Of a stretch of 6,584 bases of DNA, positions 1-4,932 are shown in pieces. The translations under genes and the position numbers were made by a program. Source of the DNA: Alphaproteobacteria bacterium (GTDB taxonomy: Bacteria; Pseudomonadota; Alphaproteobacteria; ATCC43930; CGMCC-115725). The notes below the pieces were generated by a model, which was not told where the DNA came from, ran no database searches, and worked only from the letters and a program-made list of their open reading frames with translations. The DNA lies in NCBI GenBank assembly GCA_030037055.1, contig JASHRZ010000538.1, positions 1-6,584 on the forward strand, in the 5' to 3' direction. Every line of letters starts with the position of its first letter. The stretch's first letter is position 1.

Positions 1-379
1 GGACGTCGTAGGAGACGTAGTCGATATCCTCGTAGGCGCCGTTCTCCTCGAGGAAGTTGATAGAGGTGATCACGCCGCGGCCGGCGCAGCCGACCCCCGG
101 CTCGGGACCGCCGGACTCGACGCAGCGAATGTCCTTGTATCCGATCTTCATCACGTCCTCGATCTCGAGATCCTCGACGCTGCCCTGCGCCGCGGCCAGG
201 CTGAGAATGGTGTCCTGCGCCTTGGCGTGGAGGATAAGCCGGGTTGAATCGGCTTTGGGATCACAGCCGACAATGAGGATCCGGTGCCCCATCTCGGCGA
301 GCGCCGCCAAAGTGTTCTGAGAGGTCGTCGACTTGCCGATTCCTCCCTTTCCGTAAAAGGCGATTTGCCGCAATGACAT
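1..379 (-). CDS. nifH: Nitrogenase iron protein NifH, N-terminal part (runs off left edge)
   Basis: Encodes the first 126 residues of dinitrogenase reductase, the ATP-dependent electron donor to the MoFe protein, also needed for FeMo-cofactor assembly. The start MSLRQIAFYGKGGIGKST carries the P-loop (GKGGIGKS, residues 10-17). The GCDPKADSTRLIL stretch (38-50) is the switch I type motif. C98 in GVGCAGRGVIT is the first of the two Cys ligands of the bridging [4Fe-4S] cluster. R101 in the same motif is the arginine that DraT ADP-ribosylates in organisms that have the system. The gene is cut after YVSYDV, before switch II and the second cluster cysteine. The start is secure: AAGGAG lies 7 bases upstream of the ATG and the protein begins as the family does. 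The gene is preceded by a sigma-54 promoter and NifA sites and diverges from the receiver-like gene. nifD and nifK probably follow outside the window, which is inference. Confidence 0.98.
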   Translation of the reverse strand, partial: MSLRQIAFYGKGGIGKSTTSQNTLAALAEMGHRILIVGCDPKADSTRLILHAKAQDTILSLAAAQGSVEDLEIEDVMKIGYKDIRCVESGGPEPGVGCAGRGVITSINFLEENGAYEDIDYVSYDV

Positions 380-386
380 TTTTGCT

Positions 387-392
387 CTCCTT
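387..392 (-). promoter_or_regulatory. nifH ribosome binding site
   Basis: Read on the minus strand this is AAGGAG, 7 bases before the nifH ATG. It is a strong Shine-Dalgarno sequence and fixes the nifH start. Confidence 0.85.
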
Positions 393-425
393 CATTTCCC
401 CTTGCCGTGTGGCCGCTACGCGCGC

Positions 426-457
426 CGCGTTCGGTGTCCGCCGGTGTCCCGAGCGCG
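426..457. repeat. Imperfect inverted repeat with two 8-bp direct repeats in the nifH leader
   Basis: Arms CGCGTTCGG (426-434) and CCGAGCGCG (449-457) can pair over 9 bp with one mismatch. On the plus strand the mismatch is a G-T wobble; in the nifH transcript it would be a C-A mismatch. The octamer CGGTGTCC occurs at 432-439 and again at 442-449, a 10-bp period partly inside the loop. It lies in the untranslated leader of nifH, about 50-75 nt before the start codon. It could be an mRNA stability hairpin or chance in GC-rich DNA. No function is claimed. Confidence 0.3.
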
Positions 458-536
458 TCGCGGGGGCGCGCGATGCGAGACCTGAGCTCCCCATTCGGCC
501 CGCGTCTCCGGCAACCACTCGCCTCGCGCCCTTCTC

Positions 537-552
537 AGCAAGCGCCGTGCCA
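537..552 (-). promoter_or_regulatory. Sigma-54 (RpoN) -24/-12 promoter of nifH
   Basis: The minus-strand sequence is TGGCACGGCGCTTGCT. It matches the consensus TGGCAC-N5-TTGCW at every defined base and has the required GG-N10-GC spacing. It faces nifH and lies 158 bases before the start codon. The two NifA sites lie upstream of it, centred about 105 and 135 bp before the predicted start, the usual distance for activation by DNA looping. Confidence 0.93.
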
Positions 553-621
553 GCCTCGCCGAAAGCTCGAAGACCTTGCATTTGCTGGAGAAATCGACGC
601 GCCGCGCGCTTCGTGCCCGCT

Positions 622-637
622 TGTTTCAAACCCGACA
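622..637. promoter_or_regulatory. NifA upstream activator sequence 1
   Basis: TGTTTCAAACCCGACA fits the NifA recognition sequence TGT-N10-ACA exactly. On the minus strand it reads TGTCGGGTTTGAAACA, which also fits the fuller form TGT-N4-T-N5-ACA. It is about 105 bp upstream of the predicted nifH start and about 127 bp upstream of the predicted plus-strand start. Confidence 0.88.
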
Positions 638-651
638 TGGCGCGGCGCGGC

Positions 652-667
652 TGTCCGAAACCAAACA
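652..667. promoter_or_regulatory. NifA upstream activator sequence 2
   Basis: TGTCCGAAACCAAACA is a second exact TGT-N10-ACA. Its minus-strand form TGTTTGGTTTCGGACA also satisfies TGT-N4-T-N5-ACA. It is exactly 30 bp from the first site, close to three helical turns, so both NifA binding sites would lie on nearly the same face of the DNA. It is about 97 bp upstream of the predicted plus-strand start. Confidence 0.88.
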
Positions 668-730
668 CGTCAGGGCATCGGCGCCAAGCCCATGCCGCGA
701 TCGCAATGCCGAACAGGCGGCCATGCCGCA

Positions 731-746
731 TGGAACGAGATTTGCT
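731..746 (+). promoter_or_regulatory. Sigma-54 promoter of the receiver/ArsC-like/globin operon
   Basis: TGGAACGAGATTTGCT has the invariant GG and GC with 10 bases between them and differs from TGGCAC-N5-TTGCW only by A for C at the fourth base. It faces right, with a predicted start near 757 and the first start codon at 788. The same two NifA sites serve as upstream elements at a suitable distance, so the operon is probably co-expressed with nifH under nitrogen-fixing conditions. Confidence 0.87.
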
Positions 747-787
747 TTGCGGGACTCGCGACATCAGCGGCAATGGCGAGGACCACC

Positions 788-1240
788 ATGCAAATCGGCG
801 TCGAGACATCGCGGGCGGTCGAGAACAAGCGCATCTTCGTCGTGGACAGCGACGAGATCACCCGCGCCGCGCTGCAATTCATGCTGCATGACGAGAACGA
901 GACGCATGAGATCGCCAGCCTTGCCGATGCCCTCGCCAGGGCCGCGGAGCGCAAGCCCGATCTGGTCCTGCTCGGCGCTGCGATTCTGCGTCAGGAGGGC
1001 ATGGACGCCCTCACCACCATCGCGGCGAACCTCCCGGGAACGCGCATCCTCCTGGTCGTCGACGGCGCTGCGGACCCGCTCGCGCGAGCCGGGCTCGCTC
1101 GTGGCGCCCATGGCGTGCTCGCCAAGCCGCTTACCGTCGAAGGTGTCCGCCGCCATGTCGACGCGCAGCTCGGACGCCTCAAGCCGATGGCCATTCCGCT
1201 TCACGTGATGACCGGCCGAGCGCGGGGGCGGTCGCGATGA
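788..1240 (+). CDS. Receiver-domain-like protein lacking the phospho-acceptor Asp
   Basis: A 150-residue protein with a CheY-like receiver fold pattern and no output domain. Beta-1 and its acidic pocket are RIFVVDSDE (D20, D22). Beta-3 is PDLVLLGAAIL, where the phosphorylated Asp should be but Gly (G63) stands instead. The beta-4 Thr/Ser position in ILLVVDG is also lost, while the beta-5 Lys is kept in LAKPL (K113). Ordinary phosphorylation therefore looks impossible, and a protein-binding or scaffold role is more likely (inference). I chose the ATG at 788 because GAGG lies 6 bases before it and the predicted start site is at about 757; an in-frame ATG at 773 has a weaker site. It is the first gene of a sigma-54/NifA operon and its stop overlaps the next start (ATGA). 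The C-terminal tail after about residue 133 is basic and unlike the receiver family. Confidence 0.85.
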   Translation: MQIGVETSRAVENKRIFVVDSDEITRAALQFMLHDENETHEIASLADALARAAERKPDLVLLGAAILRQEGMDALTTIAANLPGTRILLVVDGAADPLARAGLARGAHGVLAKPLTVEGVRRHVDAQLGRLKPMAIPLHVMTGRARGRSR

Positions 1241-1683
1241 CGAGGATCGTCTTCTACGAAAAGCCGGGCTGCGCCAACAATGCGCGCCAGAAGTGGACGC
1301 TCTTGGCTGCGGGACATGAGGTCGAGGCGCGCAGCCTGTTGGCGGAGCCCTGGACGGTGGAGCGCCTGAGCGACTTCTTCGGCGACCGCCCGGTTCGGGA
1401 ATGGTTCAATCGCGCCGCCCCGCGCGTCCGATCCGGCGAGATCGATCCCGACCGCCTCGGCGCGGACGAGGCGATGGCGCTGCTTCTGGCCGAACCGCTC
1501 TTGATCCGCCGTGCGCTGATGGAAGCCGAGGGCCAGCACATGGTCGGGTTCGAGCCCGCTCGTCTCTCCGCCTGGCTCGGTCTGCCCGAAGGCGATGCCG
1601 CCCTCCCCGATCCCGAGACTTGCCGTCGCCCGCCCGGTGAGGGATGTTCGCCACCGCAGAACAACGATATCAACGCATCGTGA
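1237..1683 (+). CDS. ArsC-family nitrogenase-associated protein (NifO-like)
   Basis: A 148-residue protein of the thioredoxin-fold ArsC/Spx family, of the subgroup found in nitrogen fixers and called nitrogenase-associated protein (related to Azotobacter NifO). The N-terminal YEKPGCANNARQK carries the redox-type cysteine C12 where ArsC has its active cysteine. The central motifs FFGDRPVREWFNRAAP (48-62) and EPLLIRRALMEAEG (86-99) are typical of the subgroup, the latter covering the ArsC arginine region. Two late cysteines (C129 and C137, in a CRRPPGEGC tail) may be extra metal or disulphide ligands. The substrate is unknown; arsenate reduction is unlikely to be its main job in this setting. 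The start overlaps the upstream stop by 4 bp, indicating translational coupling. A redox or nitrogenase cofactor-related role is inferred from context. Confidence 0.9.
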   Translation: MTRIVFYEKPGCANNARQKWTLLAAGHEVEARSLLAEPWTVERLSDFFGDRPVREWFNRAAPRVRSGEIDPDRLGADEAMALLLAEPLLIRRALMEAEGQHMVGFEPARLSAWLGLPEGDAALPDPETCRRPPGEGCSPPQNNDINAS

Positions 1684-2090
1684 GCCCCATCCCCGAGCAG
1701 CCAACGCCGTTCACCCGCATCGGCGGACAAGAGACGGTCGACGCGATCGTCGAGGCCTTCTACCGCAGAATGAACGATCTGCCAGAGGCAGCGGCGATAC
1801 GGTCTATGCACGCCGACGACCTCGGCCCCACCAAATCAATTCTGAAGCTCTATCTCGGCGAGTGGCTTGGCGGCCCCGCCAACTATTCCACCCGGCGCGG
1901 CCATCCGCGGCTGCGCATGCGGCACATGCATCTCAGGATCGGCGAGCGCGAGCGCGACGACTGGATGCTCTGCATGCGCGGCGCGCTGGAGGAGGTTCTG
2001 CCGGAATCCACCCTGCGCGAGGAGCTTCTGCAGGCGCTCTGGAAGCTCGCCGATTGGATGCGCAACGATTCGCGGGTGAAGCGGCACTGA
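1644..2090 (+). CDS. Group II truncated haemoglobin
   Basis: A 148-residue 2-on-2 globin that would bind haem in the cytoplasm and react with O2 or NO. Landmarks are the N-terminal PFTRIGG, FY with the probable B10 Tyr (Y40), LGEWLGGP of the E-helix region (71-78), GHPRLRMRH with the proximal His (H94), and DDW with the group II marker Trp at G8 (W107). The start is uncertain. The ATG at 1644 overlaps the previous gene by 40 bp and has a purine-rich run directly against it. A GTG at 1680 would give a 136-residue protein with a 4-bp GTGA overlap like the neighbouring junctions, and loses only 12 non-conserved residues. As the last gene of a NifA-type operon it plausibly protects nitrogenase from NO or O2, or supplies O2 to respiration; this is inference. 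Confidence 0.92.
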   Translation: MFATAEQRYQRIVSPIPEQPTPFTRIGGQETVDAIVEAFYRRMNDLPEAAAIRSMHADDLGPTKSILKLYLGEWLGGPANYSTRRGHPRLRMRHMHLRIGERERDDWMLCMRGALEEVLPESTLREELLQALWKLADWMRNDSRVKRH

Positions 2091-2093
2091 CGC

Positions 2094-3017
2094 TCAGAGG
2101 TGCGCCGACGCAACCGCTTCGTGCTGTTGCGGCTGGCGGGCGGGCGCGGCCGCCGAGACGCGCGGCAGCGGCAGAGAAAGCGCGGCGCTGCTCGTCTCGA
2201 GCGCGCCGGCAAACTCCGCCAGCGGCAAGGCGATGCGCTCGACATGAAATTGGTCGAGGAACCGCGCCTCGTTCCGGGTGGGTTCTTCGGGCAGCACTGC
2301 CCAATGCCGGTCCGAGGAGCGCTTCATGATCTGGGCGGCGAAGATGCGCTCGAGCTGGGTGGCGAAGCGACAGCCGAGAAAGAGGAAATGCCGCCCGCCC
2401 CGTCGCTCCACCACCTCTGGCGGAAGCGGCGTCTGAATGTCGATCTCGGTCAACACTTCGACAAAATCCGAGTCGGAGACGAGGAAATTCGCCGCCGGCG
2501 ACACCGACCCCAGCGGCTGATAGAGCAGCGTCGCCCAGCTCGCGGCCTCCTCCGCAGCGGCTCGCGACCCGTCAGGACGGAAATACTGTGCCCACTGTCC
2601 GAAATGCTCGGCCTGGCTCACGCCCTGTGCCGTGCCCCAGGAGGTGCGGCCGGTCAACGCGCGCTGCGGCAGATCATCGTACCAGGCGTGGACGAGGAGC
2701 GGCGGCGTCGGGATGGCGGCGAGCAGACGATGGAGCGGCGTCGGCGCCGGACCCTCGCGGAACGCATCGACCATCGCCGCGACCACGGTGCGGCGATGCC
2801 GGAAGTTTTCGATGAACTGGGCGGCAGCAGTGAGGTTGTTGCGGATCTTGTGCGGCACGGTCGCCCGTGCCGTCAGCCGTTCAACCAGCGTCCGCGGCGC
2901 CGCCGGAACCGGGCAGTCGTCGCCGGCGAGCGCAAGCATCCCCGCACCGAGATAGGGCACGACGCGTCCTTCCCGGAAGGAAGCCGCGATCGCGTCGGGA
3001 AGCCGCGCCGTCGTCAT
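2094..3017 (-). CDS. SIR2-like domain protein, probably catalytically degenerate
   Basis: A 307-residue protein with the outline of the SIR2-like (SIR2_2) Rossmann domain. VVPYLGAG (19-26) is the glycine-rich NAD-binding loop, although the Ser of GAGxS is missing. WYDDLP (112-117) matches the TNYDDLLE motif but has Trp for the catalytic Asn. LYQPLGSVSPAANFLVSDSDF (165-185) matches the HG-to-dY strand but lacks the His before GS. RHFLFLGCRF (209-218) is the typical last Rossmann strand. The C-terminal ~35 residues (Ala, Pro and Gln rich) look disordered. SIR2 proteins bind NAD and deacylate proteins or hydrolyse NAD; this one may only bind a nucleotide (inference). The start at 3017 is set by a 4-bp ATGA overlap with the gene upstream; the frame stays open further upstream, but that part overlies the preceding gene. 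It is the last gene of the nif accessory operon. Confidence 0.8.
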   Translation of the reverse strand: MTTARLPDAIAASFREGRVVPYLGAGMLALAGDDCPVPAAPRTLVERLTARATVPHKIRNNLTAAAQFIENFRHRRTVVAAMVDAFREGPAPTPLHRLLAAIPTPPLLVHAWYDDLPQRALTGRTSWGTAQGVSQAEHFGQWAQYFRPDGSRAAAEEAASWATLLYQPLGSVSPAANFLVSDSDFVEVLTEIDIQTPLPPEVVERRGGRHFLFLGCRFATQLERIFAAQIMKRSSDRHWAVLPEEPTRNEARFLDQFHVERIALPLAEFAGALETSSAALSLPLPRVSAAAPARQPQQHEAVASAHL

Positions 3018-3241
3018 GGCGCCGCCACTGCCTTGAGGGCCTCGAGGCGCGCTTTGGGAAGGCGAAACAAGCCCCTTCCGCCGGAAAGCGTTTGATAGAG
3101 GGTACCGGCGCCGCGGCTCAGCCGATTGAACCAGTCCTGCGCGCTCATTCCCGGCGGCCGCTCGCCGATCTCGGTCACCATGCCGTCCGGGGCAAAGCGC
3201 ACATGGATCATCACCGCTCGCTCTTCCGTCGCATCTGGCAT
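3014..3241 (-). CDS. Small conserved-looking nif-cluster protein, unknown function
   Basis: A 75-residue protein that I do not recognise. It has no signal peptide, membrane segment or cysteine pair. The core runs from MIHVRFAPDGMVTEIGERP (from residue 11) through DWFNRLSRGAG to GGRGLFRLPKARLEALK. It resembles a small alpha/beta domain with a beta-hairpin start. The ATG at 3241 is preferred, with GAGGAG about 9 bases upstream; Met11 (3211) is an alternative with a weaker site. It lies 21 bp after the DegT gene and overlaps the SIR2-like gene by 4 bp, so it is translated as part of that module. Base use is like its neighbours and it sits between two clear genes with no room for another, which supports its being real. 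Confidence 0.75.
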   Translation of the reverse strand: MPDATEERAVMIHVRFAPDGMVTEIGERPPGMSAQDWFNRLSRGAGTLYQTLSGGRGLFRLPKARLEALKAVAAP

Positions 3242-3262
3242 GGGAGAACGCTCCTCGATCGG

Positions 3263-4414
3263 TCAGAGATAGATGGCCGAGCCGGCCCCGACATTGGTCG
3301 CCGCATCCTTCATCGTCGAGACGATAAAGGCGACCTGCTCCTCGCTCAGATGCGTATGGAACGGCAAGGCGACGGCGCGGTCGCCGAGCTTTTCGGCGAC
3401 AAGGAAGTTGCCGCGGCGATATCCGAGATCGAGGTAATGGCGCTGCACATGCAAGGGATGGCAAAAGGCTGCCGCCTCGATCCGCTCCGTCTGAAGATCA
3501 TCAAGAATGGCGTCCCGGCTCGACCGAGTGAAACGGGTGCCGAGATGGACGAGATAAAGCAGCCAATGCGCCTCCTGCACCTCGGGCGCCACATAGGGAT
3601 CCTTGATCCCCTCGAAGGACTTGACATGCTCGAAATACCAGCGCTCGACCCGCTTACGTTTGGCGAGGATCGCGTCGATGCGGGCGAGCTGCGCGAGGCC
3701 GAGCGCTGCGGCGATGTCGCTCATGCCGGCTTGATGGCAGGGCGCGGCACCGATCACCACCGAGCCGCGCTCCGCGGGGCGTCGGCTGCGGCGGCCGCGC
3801 AGCGCGGCAGCAATATCCTCATCGTCGGTGACGACCATGCCGCCTTCGCCGCAGGTGAGCGGGCTCGGCTCCGAGAAATCAAATACTGCGCAGTCGCCGA
3901 AACTGCCGACAGGCGCGCCCTGGTAGACCGAGCCGATGGCCTCGGTCGAATCTTCGATGAGCACCAGGCCGTGGCGGGCCGCCAGGGCGCGGAGCGGCTG
4001 CCACGGCGCGGGATGGCCGTTGGTGTTGCCGGCGACAATCGCGCGCGTCTTCGGTCCGATGCGTGCCGCGACTTTGTCAGGCACCAGCGTTCCGGCCCAG
4101 TAGTCGATGTCGGCGAAGACCGGCGTGGCGCCGGCGAGGGCGATGGCATGTGCCGTTTCGCGCCAGGAATAGGAAGATGCCACGACCTCCTGCGCCGGTC
4201 CGATCCCGTAGACCGCGAGCGCCAGCTGCAACCCGAGCGTGCCGCTCGCCACGGCCACCGCATGGCGGCGGCCGACATAGCGCGCGAAAGCTGCTTCGAA
4301 CGCCTCCACCACGGGTCCGCCGGAGAGACGCGGCGAGCGCAGCACGTCGCCGACCGCGTCGAGCTCGGCCATGGAGATGTCGGGATCGGAGAGCGGGATC
4401 GTCGTGACGGTCAC
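3263..4414 (-). CDS. DegT/DnrJ/EryC1/StrS aminotransferase-fold protein without the PLP lysine
   Basis: A 383-residue protein of the sugar aminotransferase-like fold type I PLP family, near the usual length. The N-terminal IPLSDPDIS, the SGT phosphate-binding motif (58-60), VLIEDSTEAIGS (151-162, with D155 as the Asp that contacts the pyridine nitrogen) and CGEGGMV (188-194) are all in place. The strand that should read FSFxxxKxLTTGEGG reads FDFSEPSPLTCGEGG, so Ser (S184) takes the place of the Schiff-base lysine, with no lysine nearby. A normal transaminase reaction is therefore unlikely; some relatives such as ColD use His there, but not Ser. It could be a PLP-binding or scaffold protein (inference). 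The start is a GTG that overlaps the upstream stop by 4 bp (GTGA). There is no sugar-biosynthesis gene nearby; all neighbours are nif-related. Confidence 0.9.
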   Translation of the reverse strand: MTVTTIPLSDPDISMAELDAVGDVLRSPRLSGGPVVEAFEAAFARYVGRRHAVAVASGTLGLQLALAVYGIGPAQEVVASSYSWRETAHAIALAGATPVFADIDYWAGTLVPDKVAARIGPKTRAIVAGNTNGHPAPWQPLRALAARHGLVLIEDSTEAIGSVYQGAPVGSFGDCAVFDFSEPSPLTCGEGGMVVTDDEDIAAALRGRRSRRPAERGSVVIGAAPCHQAGMSDIAAALGLAQLARIDAILAKRKRVERWYFEHVKSFEGIKDPYVAPEVQEAHWLLYLVHLGTRFTRSSRDAILDDLQTERIEAAAFCHPLHVQRHYLDLGYRRGNFLVAEKLGDRAVALPFHTHLSEEQVAFIVSTMKDAATNVGAGSAIYL

Positions 4415-4683
4415 GGCCGCGCCTCATGCCGCACGATGACGAGGCCGGTGGCGCAATCGGGATCGTCGGTCAAGCGCCAGCAATGATCGCGGCCATCGAC
4501 GAGATAGAGACTGAATCCCGGCTGCTTGCGGAACGGCGTCTCGGCACCAAGATCGGAGGCGGCGCAGCGCGTCACCGACAAGCACGGAAAGCGCCGCCGC
4601 AGCTCCGCTCGCGCCGTCGCATCCGCTACCTCGCCGGCCAGTAGGCTCTCGATCTCGGCGATATCCGCCTGGCTCAGGCCCAT
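4411..4683 (-). CDS. 90-residue nif-associated protein of unknown function
   Basis: A small soluble protein with an N-terminal helical segment (SQADIAEIESLLAGEV, 4-19), an RRRFPCLSVTRCAASDLGAE stretch (29-48) with C34 and C40, and a C-terminal beta-rich part (FSLYLVDGRDHCWRLTDDP, 57-75) ending in CATGLVIVRHEA. It resembles small uncharacterised proteins encoded next to nifT in diazotrophs, possibly those annotated DUF6129; I cannot confirm the family without a search. The start at 4683 lies 2 bp after the nifT stop and removes a 37-residue upstream extension that overlies nifT in another frame. The stop overlaps the GTG of the DegT gene. Four cysteines (34, 40, 68, 77) could bind metal, but the spacing is not diagnostic. 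Confidence 0.8.
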   Translation of the reverse strand: MGLSQADIAEIESLLAGEVADATARAELRRRFPCLSVTRCAASDLGAETPFRKQPGFSLYLVDGRDHCWRLTDDPDCATGLVIVRHEARP

Positions 4684-4685
4684 GG

Positions 4686-4895
4686 CTAATCGCTCAGCCG
4701 GCGCGCCTCGACAGTGATCGGCAGCGGCGTATCGCTGGCGAGCGCGGGAAGCTCGAGTTGCCAGCCATTGGCGAGCGTCACGCGGCCGCCCCACATCTCC
4801 GGGCGCTCCATCGCGACGATCGGCTCCTCGAGATCCTTCTTCGCGACATAGGCCGACATCACGCCGTCGGCGTTCTTGCGGATCATCACCTTCAT
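4686..4895 (-). CDS. nifT: NifT/FixU family protein
   Basis: A 69-residue protein typical of NifT (FixU in rhizobia), a small beta-rich protein of unknown role made with the nitrogenase maturation genes. It starts MKVMIRKNADGVMSAYVAKK and contains DLEEPIV, WGGRVTLANGWQLELP (37-52) and a C-terminal LPITVEARRL, as the family does. The start at 4895 has GAGGG a few bases upstream; an upstream extension of the frame has no family similarity. It follows the second NifZ-type gene after 37 bp, the largest gap in this operon, and precedes the 90-residue gene by 2 bp. Order and length agree with known nifZ-nifT pairs. Loss of nifT has little effect in the bacteria tested, as far as is known. Confidence 0.95.
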   Translation of the reverse strand: MKVMIRKNADGVMSAYVAKKDLEEPIVAMERPEMWGGRVTLANGWQLELPALASDTPLPITVEARRLSD

Positions 4896-4932
4896 GGCAC
4901 CCTCGTCATGGTTTGCGCTCCCATCATCGCCC

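Larger units (their letters stand above)
380..787. promoter_or_regulatory. Divergent nifH / accessory-operon control region
   Basis: This 408-base stretch between two divergent start codons contains no convincing gene; open frames crossing it are frame-open artefacts of high GC. It holds two outward-facing sigma-54 promoters and two NifA-type upstream activator sites, listed separately. Predicted starts, set about 12 bases past each -12 GC, are near 525 (minus) and 757 (plus). That leaves a nifH leader of about 145 nt and a leader of about 31 nt for the plus operon. I saw no clear IHF consensus between activator sites and promoters, but such sites are degenerate and hard to exclude by eye. 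Confidence 0.85.

Noticed and set aside
373..787. Open frames crossing the nifH upstream region, including extension of the receiver-like gene to 407
   Set aside because: They run through both NifA sites and both sigma-54 promoters. A start after the predicted transcription start with a good ribosome site (788) is better.
2100..3095. 331-codon open frame on the plus strand after the globin gene
   Set aside because: Antisense to the SIR2-like gene, with a highly basic, low-information translation and no motifs.
3018..3464. N-terminal extension of the SIR2-like frame to 456 codons
   Set aside because: The extension overlies the 75-residue gene and the end of the DegT-like gene. The 4-bp overlap start at 3017 sits just before the GAG loop at the expected distance.
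2867..4486. 539-codon open frame on the plus strand
   Set aside because: It lies antisense to the DegT-like gene and parts of its neighbours, whose family motifs are clear. The translated product is Arg/Ala rich with no recognisable domain. It is a product of GC-rich third positions.
4684..4794. Upstream extension of the 90-residue protein to 127 codons
   Set aside because: It overlies nifT in another frame, is Arg/Ala rich, and the ATG at 4683 fits the close spacing of the operon.
4892..4920. TGGCAC followed by TTTGCG on the plus strand, as a possible sigma-54 promoter
   Set aside because: The spacing between the GG and GC elements is too long for sigma-54, and there is no plus-strand gene downstream.
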